Shown here: positions 9,690 through 19,427 of the stretch, piece after piece
Layout: each line of letters starts with the position of its first letter
Position numbering within the stretch: position 1 is the first letter of the stretch
Assembly: GCA_019873645.1 (NCBI GenBank)
Contig: JAIOAX010000021.1
Span: forward strand, 23,768-87,767
Direction of reading: 5' to 3'
Source: Chloroflexota bacterium
Lineage (GTDB): Bacteria; Chloroflexota; Anaerolineae; B4-G1; SLSP01
DNA: 64,000 nt
Notes under the pieces: model-generated
Seen by the model: the letters and a program-made list of their open reading frames with translations, nothing else
Database searches by the model: none
What the model was told of the DNA's origin: nothing
Translations under genes and position numbers: made by a program

Positions 9690-11726
9690 TTATGGCTCGA
9701 AAAACGTCATACTGTCGAGCATATCCGAAAAAAGCGGGCGCACCTCGCCCCAGAGTTCCGGCGTTGCCATAGCGTAGCCGGCGATCAGGCGGTCTCCCAC
9801 CAGAATAACAACCAAACCTCCCGTATAGGAGACATCCAGGTAGGTGCCGGAGATGTTGGCGTAGGCCGCCGGGTATCCGGCAATCTTTCCGGTCTCAATG
9901 TTGCCGATTTTTGCTTTAAGGTACCCCGCCATTGCGGTGACAAAGACTTTAGGATCGTCGCTGTTTTCGATCTTCAACTCATCTGCCACCTCGCTGGCCG
10001 GAGCAGCATCAAACTCGACGAGCAAACCTTCTTCCAGTGCTGCCTTTTTAGAGTCTTCAAGAGCCGCTTCTGTCAAGGCAAAGCTGACCATTTTATCGTC
10101 TTCTTCGTAGGACCAGCCTCCTGGATAATTCAGGCTGTACCCACCCCTGTCATTTCGGTACTCGGGTGGAGCAAAGGTCAGTCCCATAAGCGCATCGGCG
10201 AAGACGTGCTGGAGGGTTTCCCATTGATCCGGCGGGGACAGGGCAAGGCCGTTGACCACCCGGCCGTCAATGAGGACGACGATTATCGCACCGCGCAGGG
10301 ACGGTGATTCCATGGTGATGGTGGTGAGGGCCGCCGGATAACCGGCGATTGTCCCGATTTTTGGTTCATCCATGTTCATATTCACGGACTGAACCATGGC
10401 CTGGAGATATGTCCTCGCGTCGGCATCAACTGCCATATCCAGATTGGCAGCCAGTTCGTTTGCCGGGCCGGCCTGGAACATAAGCAGCGGCGCGGAGTCG
10501 GGGGCGTTTTTGAGCGACGTGGGGCTCTCACTGAATTTAACCAGCGCCTTTTTTTCTTCGTAATACCATCCCATCGGGCGCGGGAAGCTGTAGCCGCCGG
10601 CTGCGTTGCGATAGGTGGTTTCTGCTTCGGTGATTTTTGCGTTCAGTTTAGCGATTTCCCGCTCGATGCTGGCTTTGTCGGGCGCATCCGGGGCCATCTT
10701 CAGGTAAGCTTCGAAGGCGGCAATGGCTTCTGTATACTTTTTCTGCATCGCATAGGCCATGCCGAGGAAGCGTTGCGCGCTGGCGCGCTCCGGGTCGCGT
10801 TCGAGGAGCGCCTGCCATTCGGCGATGGCCTCATCAAGCTTGTTTTGCCGGGCGAGAACGCTGCCTAAGTTTTCACGCGCTTCGAAATAATCGGGGTTGA
10901 TGCGAATGGCTTCGCGGTACTCCAGGACAGCTTGATCGAGGTTGTTCTGTTTGTCGTGAGCGAAGCCCAGGTTATAGTGTGCTATCGCGTCTTCCGGGTC
11001 GATCCGCAGCGCCTTTTCGAATAGCGTGATGGCTTGATCGAAATCACCCTGCATTCCGTAAGCGATGCCTAGATTGTTGTACGCGGTGAGGTATTCTGGA
11101 GCCAGCTCGAGGGCTCGTTTACCGACACGGATAGCGTCAGTGACTTTGCCGGTGCTTGCGTAAGCGCCGGCCAGGTCGCCATACGCTTCACCGAAGTCCG
11201 GCTTGAGTTCGACAGCTTTTTCGTAGGCAGTGACAGCCTTCTCTAATTCGTTTATCATCGTGTAGGCCGTACCGAGGTTGCGGTGCGTATCGGGATCGGC
11301 GGGATCAAGCTCGACGGCTTTTTCGAGTGTAGTGACAGCTTTCTCGTATTCGCCCAAGTCATAATACACAACGCCGAGTTGGAAGTGTGCACGGGCGCTC
11401 TCCGGGTCAAGTTGGATGGCTTCCTGGAATGTAGCCGCCGCCTCGTTGAGCTGGCCTGCCTCGTGCTGCTGAACCCCCAGGGCTACCAGATCATCCGCTG
11501 AGGGTGTGGGGGTAGCAGCCGGGGTTGGCGTCGGGGAAGGGGGTGCTGGTGTGGGGGTGTCGGCCACTACTGTGGGGGTGTCGGCCACTACTGTGGGGGT
11601 GTTGGTCACTACTGTGGGTTGATTGGAGCTTTCAGGGGTGCCCGTCTCCCCGCCGTTACAGGCACTGAGCAGTGCCAGGCCCAATATCAGACTGACAATA
11701 ATCCACAGACATTTTTTTGACATCAT
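9690..11726 (-). CDS. TPR-repeat lipoprotein
   Basis: A 678-residue lipoprotein. The signal peptide MMSKKCLWIIVSLILGLALL leads to a lipobox LSAC, then a Thr/Pro-rich linker containing a short VVADTPT repeat, about nine TPR units (residues roughly 80-390) and two copies of a beta-rich domain, each beginning GGYSFP or GGYSLNYP and containing W-YEE and IAGYPAA motifs (photosystem II PsbP/DUF1795-like fold by appearance). Three ATGs follow AGGAGG; the second, at six bases, is chosen. The protein probably sits on the outer face of the membrane as an assembly scaffold. It lies downstream of the propeller lipoprotein and the small gene in one co-directional run. Confidence 0.88.
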   Translation of the reverse strand: MMSKKCLWIIVSLILGLALLSACNGGETGTPESSNQPTVVTNTPTVVADTPTVVADTPTPAPPSPTPTPAATPTPSADDLVALGVQQHEAGQLNEAAATFQEAIQLDPESARAHFQLGVVYYDLGEYEKAVTTLEKAVELDPADPDTHRNLGTAYTMINELEKAVTAYEKAVELKPDFGEAYGDLAGAYASTGKVTDAIRVGKRALELAPEYLTAYNNLGIAYGMQGDFDQAITLFEKALRIDPEDAIAHYNLGFAHDKQNNLDQAVLEYREAIRINPDYFEARENLGSVLARQNKLDEAIAEWQALLERDPERASAQRFLGMAYAMQKKYTEAIAAFEAYLKMAPDAPDKASIEREIAKLNAKITEAETTYRNAAGGYSFPRPMGWYYEEKKALVKFSESPTSLKNAPDSAPLLMFQAGPANELAANLDMAVDADARTYLQAMVQSVNMNMDEPKIGTIAGYPAALTTITMESPSLRGAIIVVLIDGRVVNGLALSPPDQWETLQHVFADALMGLTFAPPEYRNDRGGYSLNYPGGWSYEEDDKMVSFALTEAALEDSKKAALEEGLLVEFDAAPASEVADELKIENSDDPKVFVTAMAGYLKAKIGNIETGKIAGYPAAYANISGTYLDVSYTGGLVVILVGDRLIAGYAMATPELWGEVRPLFSDMLDSMTFFEP

Positions 11727-11736
11727 CATTGACCTC

Positions 11737-11955
11737 CTATACCTCTGTTTTAGATTTTTCACCTGCGCAATTCTGTTGAGATGTATCCACAGCCATGAGA
11801 GCTTCCAGGAAAGCAAACAGGTTTTTCACGTTCTCGAACCCCTGGCGCTCCCCGGTCATCGGGTTTTCCAGAGAGGCGTGCCAGACGGATGGGGTTTCCT
11901 GGCTGGAACGCCACAACCGGAGCAAGTAGGAAAAATATGATGGCGGTGTGATCAT
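11737..11955 (-). CDS. Conserved small protein of Chloroflexota type
   Basis: A 72-residue protein beginning MITPPSYFSYLLRLWRSS and continuing with W-H-A-SLENPMTGERQGF and LFAFLEAL. I recall short proteins of this pattern (YLLRLWR, SLE-P-TGER-GF, LFAFLE) as stand-alone genes in Chloroflexota, without a known function. Its ATG overlaps the stop of the upstream lipoprotein gene as ATGA, and it stops about 10 bases before the TPR lipoprotein start, so the three genes are very probably translationally coupled. Strength of the call comes from the coupling and the composition. Confidence 0.65.
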   Translation of the reverse strand: MITPPSYFSYLLRLWRSSQETPSVWHASLENPMTGERQGFENVKNLFAFLEALMAVDTSQQNCAGEKSKTEV

Positions 11956-14948
11956 TGATCAGGCTCCAAAACCCAGAGTGCCGGGGAATCGCCCCCGCTC
12001 TGGGCAACCAACCACAGTTGACCTGCCGCGTCGGTTGTGGCGTCCAACACGCTCAACTCGGCGGCCGGCGACTGCTCCAGGCGATTGTCGCGGATGCGGA
12101 AGGGCATCCCGCCGAGGAAAAACCACGGCGTCCCGGCGGCGTCGAACAGCACCGGCAGCGTCGGGCCTTGATAGAGCCTCTCGGCGTGCTCCTGCAGCCC
12201 GGCCACTTCGATCCACGCACCATCCTGGAAGTGGTAGAGCGCGCGCGTTACGTCACAGCTCGCGCCGCCGCACAGCGCTGCGAGCAGCCAGGGATCGCCT
12301 TCAGGGTCGAGGCTAAGGGTGAGCGCGTAGCCGCGGCGATAGTCCTCCGGCTCCGGCAGTGGGAATTCGCGCCAATTGCCCGTGGTTTGGTCGAACAATT
12401 TCACGATCCCGTGATCCATGCCGATCCACACCCGTCCGGCCTCATCGGCGGCGATGACCGTCACGCACCCGCTTGCCGTCGGCGACTGCGCGCCGCGCCA
12501 GGCCTGCCCGTCGAACCAGCGCGCGCCGCCCCCGCCCATTGGCCCCTCGGCCCAGTCGCACAGTCCCACCCACATCTGCCGGCGGCTTTCGACGCAGGTG
12601 AGGGTGAACTCTGTCAGTAAACCCTCCTCGGCCGCCGGCGGCATCCCCAACGTCTCGCGCGTAAAGATCGTCCAACGCCCGCCGGCGTACACGCGCACAT
12701 CCTGCTCTGTGGCAAGCCACACCTGCCCCTGGTCGTCGGTGAGCACGCCCCGGCCTGTCAATGTGGTCGGATCGTCCACCGGCAGCCAGCCGGCGTCGGC
12801 GTGGACGAAGGCCGAGCCGCCGTAGTCGGCCATAGTGCTGTCCCAGTAGAAAATGGTATCGGGCACTTCTTCAGGAAAGAACCACAGCCGTCCGGCGGCA
12901 TCCGCGCCGATAAAACGCTGTGACGGGGCGAGAAGGTATGGCTGCCATGCGCCATCGTGCAGCAGGGCAAAGCCGTTTGTTGTCAACAGCCGCAGGTCGC
13001 CATCGGGCAACACCTCCAGGCGCATAGTTTCGCCTTGCAGGTCAGGAGTGACCGGAATGACTTTGCGGAAGGGACCAACATGGCCTGCTGTCGGCGCTGC
13101 CGTTTCCAAAACCCAGAGCGCCGGCTCGTCGTTCTCGGCCTGCGCGATCGCCCAGACTTGTCCGGCTGCATCCACCGTCGCGGACAACCCGTACAGTTCG
13201 GCGACCGGCGGCCCCACCAGGCGATTGTTTTCGACGCGGTATACCGCCCGACCCATAAAAACCCAGGGCGTTCCCCCGCCGTCGAACAGGATATGCAGCG
13301 ACGAGTTGGCAGAGAGAGAGTCCTCCGAATTGTCGTCCGGGCCAAGAACCGCGACCCATGCTCCATCCTGGAAGTGATAGAATGTGCGCGCCGAGTCATC
13401 ACAACTTGCGCCGCCACATACCGGCGGGAGCAGCGCCGCGAGCGCCCACGGAGTACCATCCGGCCCTACTGTGAGGGTAGTCACATAATTTATGCGGTAA
13501 TCGCCTGGCGCCGGTAGGGTGAATGACTGCCAGCTCCCTGAAACCTGGTCGAACCGCTGCACGATGCCTTGATCCATGCCGAGCCACACGTGTCCCTCGG
13601 CGTCGGCGGCGATGGCCGTCACACAGCCGTCGGTTGCCGGGAATTGCGCGCCGTGCCAGGTTTGCCCATCGAACCAGCGTGCGCCACCGCCCTGCGGCCC
13701 CGCCTCTCCGTACCAGTCGCATAGTCCCACCCACATCTGTTGCGTGCTCTCAACATAGGTCAGCTTAAAACCCGTCAGCGAATCTTCTTCAGAGGCCGCC
13801 GGTATCCCCATGGCTTCCCGCGTGTAGATGGTCCACTGCCCCCCGTCGAAGACGCGCACATCCTGTTCCGTGGCTAACCACACCCGGCCCTGACCATCGG
13901 TGAGGACGCCCCCTCCTCGCAATGTCAGCGGCGACCAAACTGGCGTCCACCCGACATCGGCCGGCGTGAGTTCTCCGCCATCGCGCCGGTAGTAAATCTT
14001 CTCCCCGGTCTGGCCGAAAATCCAGGCGCGCCCGTCGGCGTCTACACCGACCAGGGTTTGTCCCTCGTCCAAAAGCTGCGTATCCCATCGCCCCTCGCGG
14101 AATGTTGCGTACCCGGCGCGCGTCATCAGCCACAAACTGCCATCGGGCTGCGCGCGCAACACAGTGTCCCAATCCGACGCGGGCAAATCCAGCCTGGCGA
14201 CTTTGCGGAAAGGGCCGACGGAGGCTGGCAGCGGGTAGACCAGCGGCCACTGGTAGGGGTCAAGGGCGATGGGGTCAGGCGCTTCAGTATCTATGCAGTC
14301 GTGGTAGCGCGCTTCATCGAGCACGAAGCGGGCATCTTCGAGGTGGTACTTGTAAAAGACGCCGCAATCCTTCAACCCACGATAGGCCGCCAGATTGGTC
14401 AATGTTTGGGTATCGGGATCATAGTTGGGAAAAGCGCCGTGCAGCACATCCACATCGTGCAATCCCAGCTCCGGCGCGTCGTCCTGGATCAGCTCCGGCA
14501 CGGTGAGCGGCCGGGCGGTGGGCGGGTCGGCGCGATAGTCAAGCCAGTAAACGCGCTCTTCGACCCAGTACGGGCCGATGTTGCACGTTACAAAGGCCAG
14601 ATATTGCCCGTCGGCAACCGGGTAGGCCACGACGCCGCCCGCATCCTCCGGTTTGTGCTCGAAACGTTGAAACCCTTCCTCGCACTCGTCAGGCCAGCCT
14701 AAAAGCGCGCGCCAGGCGGGACGCTCGGTGTAAGCGATAAGGGCAGCGTCCGGGTCAATTCGCGGTGCCGGTGTGGGCGACGGTGGAACAGTGGGCGATG
14801 CTGCGGGAGTCTTCTGGGGCGGCGAGGGGCGTGTCCGCGATGGGGAAGGCGTGGGGCTTGCCGTTGCCTTTGGCTCGACGACAAGGCCGCAGGCCAGGAG
14901 GCATAGACTGAGCCATATCAGGACGGCAGACTTGAGCCAGATCTTCAT
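11952..14948 (-). CDS. Lipoprotein with duplicated two-component-type propeller repeats
   Basis: A 998-residue lipoprotein. The signal peptide ends in the lipobox LLAC followed by a Pro/Ser/Thr-rich linker to about residue 65. An N-terminal domain (about 65-240) has Cys residues and a DUF1176-like look. The rest is a large internal duplication: residues about 245-620 and 625-998 both start VGPFRKV, contain RGVLTDGQG/RGVLTDDQG, VWLATEQDVRV, QMWVGLCDW and end PALWVLE. The blades resemble the periplasmic propellers of hybrid two-component sensors. The ATG at 14948 follows AGGGGAT; a TTG one codon earlier is an alternative. It is likely an extracytoplasmic sensing or binding protein divergent from the SARP regulator. 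Confidence 0.85.
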   Translation of the reverse strand: MKIWLKSAVLIWLSLCLLACGLVVEPKATASPTPSPSRTRPSPPQKTPAASPTVPPSPTPAPRIDPDAALIAYTERPAWRALLGWPDECEEGFQRFEHKPEDAGGVVAYPVADGQYLAFVTCNIGPYWVEERVYWLDYRADPPTARPLTVPELIQDDAPELGLHDVDVLHGAFPNYDPDTQTLTNLAAYRGLKDCGVFYKYHLEDARFVLDEARYHDCIDTEAPDPIALDPYQWPLVYPLPASVGPFRKVARLDLPASDWDTVLRAQPDGSLWLMTRAGYATFREGRWDTQLLDEGQTLVGVDADGRAWIFGQTGEKIYYRRDGGELTPADVGWTPVWSPLTLRGGGVLTDGQGRVWLATEQDVRVFDGGQWTIYTREAMGIPAASEEDSLTGFKLTYVESTQQMWVGLCDWYGEAGPQGGGARWFDGQTWHGAQFPATDGCVTAIAADAEGHVWLGMDQGIVQRFDQVSGSWQSFTLPAPGDYRINYVTTLTVGPDGTPWALAALLPPVCGGASCDDSARTFYHFQDGAWVAVLGPDDNSEDSLSANSSLHILFDGGGTPWVFMGRAVYRVENNRLVGPPVAELYGLSATVDAAGQVWAIAQAENDEPALWVLETAAPTAGHVGPFRKVIPVTPDLQGETMRLEVLPDGDLRLLTTNGFALLHDGAWQPYLLAPSQRFIGADAAGRLWFFPEEVPDTIFYWDSTMADYGGSAFVHADAGWLPVDDPTTLTGRGVLTDDQGQVWLATEQDVRVYAGGRWTIFTRETLGMPPAAEEGLLTEFTLTCVESRRQMWVGLCDWAEGPMGGGGARWFDGQAWRGAQSPTASGCVTVIAADEAGRVWIGMDHGIVKLFDQTTGNWREFPLPEPEDYRRGYALTLSLDPEGDPWLLAALCGGASCDVTRALYHFQDGAWIEVAGLQEHAERLYQGPTLPVLFDAAGTPWFFLGGMPFRIRDNRLEQSPAAELSVLDATTDAAGQLWLVAQSGGDSPALWVLEPDQ

Positions 14949-15087
14949 CAATATCCCCTGAAAACAACTGATTGTATAGGACCGGTCGCTAACTTGTCCC
15001 CTGTTGTTCTGACGGTAGCTTTTCTATGATTTACACCTCTATCATATTCTTGGTTATCAGGAGATTATCAGGAAGGTTGATCTTTTT

Positions 15088-15115
15088 TTGTCCAATTTGA
15101 CGATCACGCTATAAT
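15088..15115 (+). promoter_or_regulatory. Sigma70-like promoter, probably leaderless, for the SARP regulator
   Basis: TTGTCC (15088-15093) and TATAAT (15110-15115) are separated by 16 bases. The -10 box ends six bases before the ATG at 15122, and no Shine-Dalgarno sequence is visible, so the transcript would begin at or next to the start codon. A TTGACG at 15097 is too close to the -10 box to serve as its -35. Confidence 0.6.
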
Positions 15116-15121
15116 TTAACT

Positions 15122-18118
15122 ATGGCGCGTCTTTCTCTCTATTTCCTGGGGTCCTTCAATGCCACCCTGGACGGCAAACCGCTGACCGGGTTCGAGTCCA
15201 ACAAGGTGCGTGCTTTGTTGGCGTACCTGGCCGTCGAAGCCGGTCTGGAAGGTGCGGGCCGTTCCTTTACCCGCGACGCATTGATCGGCCTTCTGTGGCC
15301 TGATTGTCCCGATCGCGCTGCACGGCGCAACCTTTCGCAGGCACTTTTCAACTTGCGTCAGGTGTTACACGATGATGCCAACTCACCCCCGTTCCTGGAC
15401 ATTGCCCGGGAAACGATTGGCCTCAACCCTGAGAGCGATTACTGGCTGGATGTAACCGAATTCGAAAGAAAGATCCAGGAAGCGGATCGCACGATGCAAG
15501 ATGCGGACCGCAAGATACAAGAGCATTGCGCCTTGCTTCTTGCGTCTGGCGTCGAATTGTACCGGGGCGAGTTTCTGGCCGGATTCTTTGTAGATAGCAG
15601 CGTTCCCTTTGCCGAATGGGCCTCCCTGTTACGCGAACGGCTGCACCGCCAGGTTTTGGAAGCGCTCTACCGACTCGCGGCGTATAGCGAGCAGCTGCGC
15701 GATTACCAACAGGCGCAGCATTATGCCCGGCGGCAGGTGGAGCTGGAACCCTGGCGCGAGGAAGCGCACTATCAGTTGATGCGCTTGTTCGTCCGCAGCG
15801 GCCAACGCAGCGCGGCGCTGGCGCAATACGAGATGTGCCGCCGGACCCTGGCCGATGAATTGGGAGTTGAGCCTTCTGAGCCAACCCAACGTCTTTATCG
15901 GCGCATTCGTTCTGTGAACGAGATCGGCGCGCACAATCTGCCACCGCAGATGACGCCTTTCGTCGGGCGCGAAGCCGAATGCCGGGAATTGGCGCAACGT
16001 CTGGCGCAACCGGCATGTCGCCTGTTGTCGCTTGTCGGCCCTGGCGGCATCGGCAAGACGCGCCTGGCCCTCCAGGTTGCTTACGAGAACCGCAACGCTT
16101 TTCTTCACGGCGTGTGCTTTGTGCCGCTGGCCGCCGTCCAATCTCCAATGTGGTTGCTTTCTGCCATAGCCGATGCGCTGCATCTGCATTCCACAGGGCA
16201 AGCTGACCTCAAGGCGTCCCTTCTCGACGTTCTGCGCGAGCGGGAAATGCTGTTGGTCCTCGATAACTTCGAACAACTCGTCGAAACAGGGGGCGATTTG
16301 CTGTTGGACATTCTCCGTGCTGCGCCGGAAGTGAAACTTCTGGTGACAACGCGGGAGCGTTTGCACCTGTATGGTGAGACCGTTTTCGAAGTTACAGGAC
16401 TGCGTGTGCCTGGCGAGACAGAAACAACGGATGTAGTCGGTTATGATGCGGTTGCTTTTTTCCTGCAGTGTGCGGACCGTATGCGCGCCGGTTTCGCGCC
16501 ATCGAGCGACGAGTGGGCAGCCATCGTACGCATCTGCCGGCTGGTGGAAGGGATGCCCCTCGGTATTGAACTGGCTGCGGCGTCGGTGCAGGCGTTCTCC
16601 TGTCAAGAAATCGCCGCCCAGATGGCGCAAAGTCTGGCTTTTCTCAGCACGACGCTGCGCGGCGTTCCTGCGCGACATTGCAGTGTGCGGGCAGCTTTCG
16701 ATGCTTCCTGGCAACGTCTTTCGGCGGATGAGCAACGTGTGTTTGCGAGCCTCTCTGTCTTTCGCGGGGGGTTCGACAGTACGGCCGCCGCGAAGTCGGT
16801 GGGCGCGTCACCCTTGCTGTTGGCCCGCCTGGGAGATCGGTCGTTCATCAGTCGCGCATCTACAGGTCGGTACACGCTTCACGAACTGCTGCATCAGTAC
16901 GCTGCCGAAAAGCTGGCCGCTGATCCTGGGGAGATGTACCGGGTCCAGGAAGCGCATTGTGCCTGTTACGCCGATTTTGTCCACGATTGTTATGAGCGTT
17001 TCCTGGCAGGGGAACAGCGCGAAGCTTTGGATGCGATCGAACGTGATATCGAAAATGTGTGCGCTGCGTGGTCTTGGGCGATAGAGCAAGGACGTTATCC
17101 CCGGATCGCACAAATGCTGGATGGCCTCTACACGTTCTACTTCGAGCGCGGCGGCGTGGCAGGTGATGCGTTGTTTGAAGCGGCTGCCAGCGCATTGGAA
17201 AAGACGGTTGCCGGACAGGCGAATCCTGCCGTTGAAGATTATCGGCTGTGGGCCGGCTTGCTCTGGCGTTGGAGTCAATTTCACTATCAACAGCGCACTG
17301 ACTATGAAGGGAGTGCGGCATTGGCCCAAAAAAGCGTGACTATATTGCGCACCTTATCTATCCCGTTGGAATTATCCGGCGCGCTTTGTGCGCTGGGAAC
17401 GGTGTTGCGTGATTTGGGTCGTTACCACGAGTCGCGTCAATGTCTGGAAGAAAGTGTGGTTCTCCTCCGCTCTCCCGGAGAACATGCTACAAAAGCTTAT
17501 CGCCATCAATTGGCCCGGTCGCTCACGGCGTTGAGTCTCACGATGGGGGTGATGAAGGAATACGCAGGCGCCCGGTGCCTGCTGCAAGAAAGCCTGGCGG
17601 TTTGCCGGGAATCGGGGAACCTGATCGGGGTGGCTGACAACCTGAATACACTGGGAGGGATCGCTTATCGGGCCGGGGAGTACGGTGAAGCGAAGCGCTA
17701 TTACATCGAGAGTCAAGCTGCTTATGAGACTCTCGGCGAGGTGGGGTGGGCCAATGTAGTACGTAACAACCTGGGTCACGCGTGTCTGGAGCTAGGCGAA
17801 TATGCGGAGGCAAGCCGCCACCTGCGCGCTTCACTGAAGACCGGTGTCGCGCTGTTCCAGGGACGGTTTTTGTTGAATATCCTTCACGGGCTGGCGGAGT
17901 TGTTCGAGAAGCAAGGGGACACAGTCCGGGCATTTGAGTTGGCGACGTTTGTGGTGCACAACCCGCTTTCCTATCGCGAAAACGTAAAATTGGCCCGGCA
18001 GATGGCGGACGCCTTGGCGGCGCAATTATCCCCGGAGGTTGTCGCCACCGCCAGCGTGCGTGCCAGAGCCTGGTCTCTCGATGACGTGCTGATGGACCTG
18101 GAAGCTATGCCGGAGTAG
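15122..18118 (+). CDS. SARP/BTAD-family transcriptional regulator with NB-ARC and TPR domains
   Basis: A 998-residue AfsR-like regulator. Residues 1-105 form an OmpR-like winged helix (RLSLYFLGSFNATLDG, then RRNLSQALFNLRQVL). Residues about 110-265 form the bacterial transcriptional activation domain (EFLAGFFVDSS, LEPWREEAHYQLMRLF, ADELGVEPSEPTQRLY). An NB-ARC/AAA ATPase follows with P-loop GPGGIGKT at 306-313 and Walker B MLLVLDNFEQL. TPR repeats fill about 690-930 (DLGRYHESRQCLEESV, YRAGEYGEAKRYY). This architecture couples ATP-dependent oligomerisation to DNA binding. Its divergent position suggests it controls the lipoprotein/surface operon at 1-15 kb; that link is inferred. Length is usual for the family. 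Confidence 0.93.
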   Translation: MARLSLYFLGSFNATLDGKPLTGFESNKVRALLAYLAVEAGLEGAGRSFTRDALIGLLWPDCPDRAARRNLSQALFNLRQVLHDDANSPPFLDIARETIGLNPESDYWLDVTEFERKIQEADRTMQDADRKIQEHCALLLASGVELYRGEFLAGFFVDSSVPFAEWASLLRERLHRQVLEALYRLAAYSEQLRDYQQAQHYARRQVELEPWREEAHYQLMRLFVRSGQRSAALAQYEMCRRTLADELGVEPSEPTQRLYRRIRSVNEIGAHNLPPQMTPFVGREAECRELAQRLAQPACRLLSLVGPGGIGKTRLALQVAYENRNAFLHGVCFVPLAAVQSPMWLLSAIADALHLHSTGQADLKASLLDVLREREMLLVLDNFEQLVETGGDLLLDILRAAPEVKLLVTTRERLHLYGETVFEVTGLRVPGETETTDVVGYDAVAFFLQCADRMRAGFAPSSDEWAAIVRICRLVEGMPLGIELAAASVQAFSCQEIAAQMAQSLAFLSTTLRGVPARHCSVRAAFDASWQRLSADEQRVFASLSVFRGGFDSTAAAKSVGASPLLLARLGDRSFISRASTGRYTLHELLHQYAAEKLAADPGEMYRVQEAHCACYADFVHDCYERFLAGEQREALDAIERDIENVCAAWSWAIEQGRYPRIAQMLDGLYTFYFERGGVAGDALFEAAASALEKTVAGQANPAVEDYRLWAGLLWRWSQFHYQQRTDYEGSAALAQKSVTILRTLSIPLELSGALCALGTVLRDLGRYHESRQCLEESVVLLRSPGEHATKAYRHQLARSLTALSLTMGVMKEYAGARCLLQESLAVCRESGNLIGVADNLNTLGGIAYRAGEYGEAKRYYIESQAAYETLGEVGWANVVRNNLGHACLELGEYAEASRHLRASLKTGVALFQGRFLLNILHGLAELFEKQGDTVRAFELATFVVHNPLSYRENVKLARQMADALAAQLSPEVVATASVRARAWSLDDVLMDLEAMPE

Positions 18119-18134
18119 CCCCGTTTTTCTCAGC

Positions 18135-18231
18135 AGACATCATGAGCTACATGCTCAACCCAAGCATGAAAATGCGCGCTATTTTCGGAATAGACATCAT
18201 GAGCTACGTGCTCAACCCAGCATGAAAATGC
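18135..18231. repeat. Two direct copies of a ~40-bp repeat in the spacer after the SARP gene
   Basis: Copies at 18135-18175 and 18192-18231 share AGACATCATGAGCTAC, TGCTCAACCC and GCATGAAAATGC with one substitution and one deleted base. Each holds the small dyad TGAGC-N5-GCTCA. The rest of the 18119-18326 spacer carries GGATTAAACGGATT-type short repeats (18240-18310) of a family that recurs at 32190 and 37420. No gene is seen. Confidence 0.7.
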
Positions 18232-18326
18232 ATGTCAACGGATTAAACGGATTTGAACGGATTAACTTTCAATTGGCGCATAAATCTGCTCAATCTGCTT
18301 AATCCGCTGATAAAAATTCCCCCTGA

Positions 18327-19277
18327 TCACCTGGACCGAAGAATACCGCAACGTTCGTCGAAGCGGTATAGCCCGGCTTCACGGCACTGCTGAACGGCAG
18401 CCGCATATTCGGCGGGCATCACGCGGCGGTCGAGGGGCATGGCGTCGCTTGCGCATTGGCGCGCCTTGTAGGCGGGATGGTACTGAGCCATCACATTGAT
18501 ATACGTGTCGCGGGAGATTTCCTCTGCCAGGAAGCGCGCTACCTCGGCGGTGCCGGCCAATCCGCCGGGCAGCACGAGATGGCGGACAAGCAGCCCACGG
18601 CGGGCGATGCCGCGTTCATCCACAACCAGATCGCCGACCTGGCGGTGCATCTCTTTGACAGCGGCGCGATTGACCGCCGGATAGTCGCGGACCAGCGAAA
18701 GTCGCTGCGCGATGGCGGCGTCGCTGTACTTCATATCGGGCATGTAGATGTCTATCAGGCCGTCCATCAGCCGGAGCGCCTGGGGGGCGTCGTAGCCGCC
18801 GGTGTTGTAGACAATGGGCAGGCGCAGCCCCGCGCGGATGGCGACCGCCAGTCCCAGCACAATCTGCGGGACGACATGGGTGGGCGAGACCAGGTTGATG
18901 TTATGACAACCCTGCTGTTCCAGATCAAGCATCATCGCCGCCAAATCTTGCGGTGCGACCGGTTGCCCGGCCACACGCTGGCTGATGTCGTCATTCTGGC
19001 AGTACTGGCAATGCAGGTTGCAACCAGAGAAGAAGATCGTGCCGGAGCCGTAGCGGCCACGCAGCACATCTTCTTCGCCGTGGTGCGGGCCATAGCTGGC
19101 GACGTAGGCGGTCACGCCGATGCGACAGGGGCCGGGGCGCTGCGTGCGGTCAATCCCGCAGTCGTTGCCGCAGAGATGACACTCGTGCAGTGCGGCCTCG
19201 GCCTCGATCATACGCGCGATGAGTTTGTCGCTTTCCAGAAGCGGCAGATAAATGGGTGAAACATCCGTGACAGGCAT
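18327..19277 (-). CDS. Radical SAM protein, PflA-like (COG1313 type)
   Basis: A 316-residue radical SAM enzyme. N-terminal cysteines (CHLCGNDCGIDR, GPC) precede the cluster-binding motif CNLHCQYC in FFSGCNLHCQYCQN. Later segments NTGGYD and DIYMPDMKY match the PflA-like family often called YqgA/pyruvate formate-lyase-activating-like proteins of unknown substrate. It would bind a 4Fe-4S cluster and cleave S-adenosylmethionine to form a 5'-deoxyadenosyl radical. GGGGAT lies nine bases before the ATG. It is a single gene between repeat-rich spacers with no partner that reveals the substrate. Confidence 0.85.
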   Translation of the reverse strand: MPVTDVSPIYLPLLESDKLIARMIEAEAALHECHLCGNDCGIDRTQRPGPCRIGVTAYVASYGPHHGEEDVLRGRYGSGTIFFSGCNLHCQYCQNDDISQRVAGQPVAPQDLAAMMLDLEQQGCHNINLVSPTHVVPQIVLGLAVAIRAGLRLPIVYNTGGYDAPQALRLMDGLIDIYMPDMKYSDAAIAQRLSLVRDYPAVNRAAVKEMHRQVGDLVVDERGIARRGLLVRHLVLPGGLAGTAEVARFLAEEISRDTYINVMAQYHPAYKARQCASDAMPLDRRVMPAEYAAAVQQCREAGLYRFDERCGILRSR

Positions 19278-19427
19278 CTGAATTCATCCCCTATCCTGCT
19301 CTATCCCAAATTGTACAACACAGCAGCTCCAATACAATTTTATCAGCTTCTGTTGCCCTATTCACAATCGGAGATACCCGATGTGGCAACGGTGAAAGAT
19401 CTGCGGGGCGCGTTGCAGGCAGAATGG

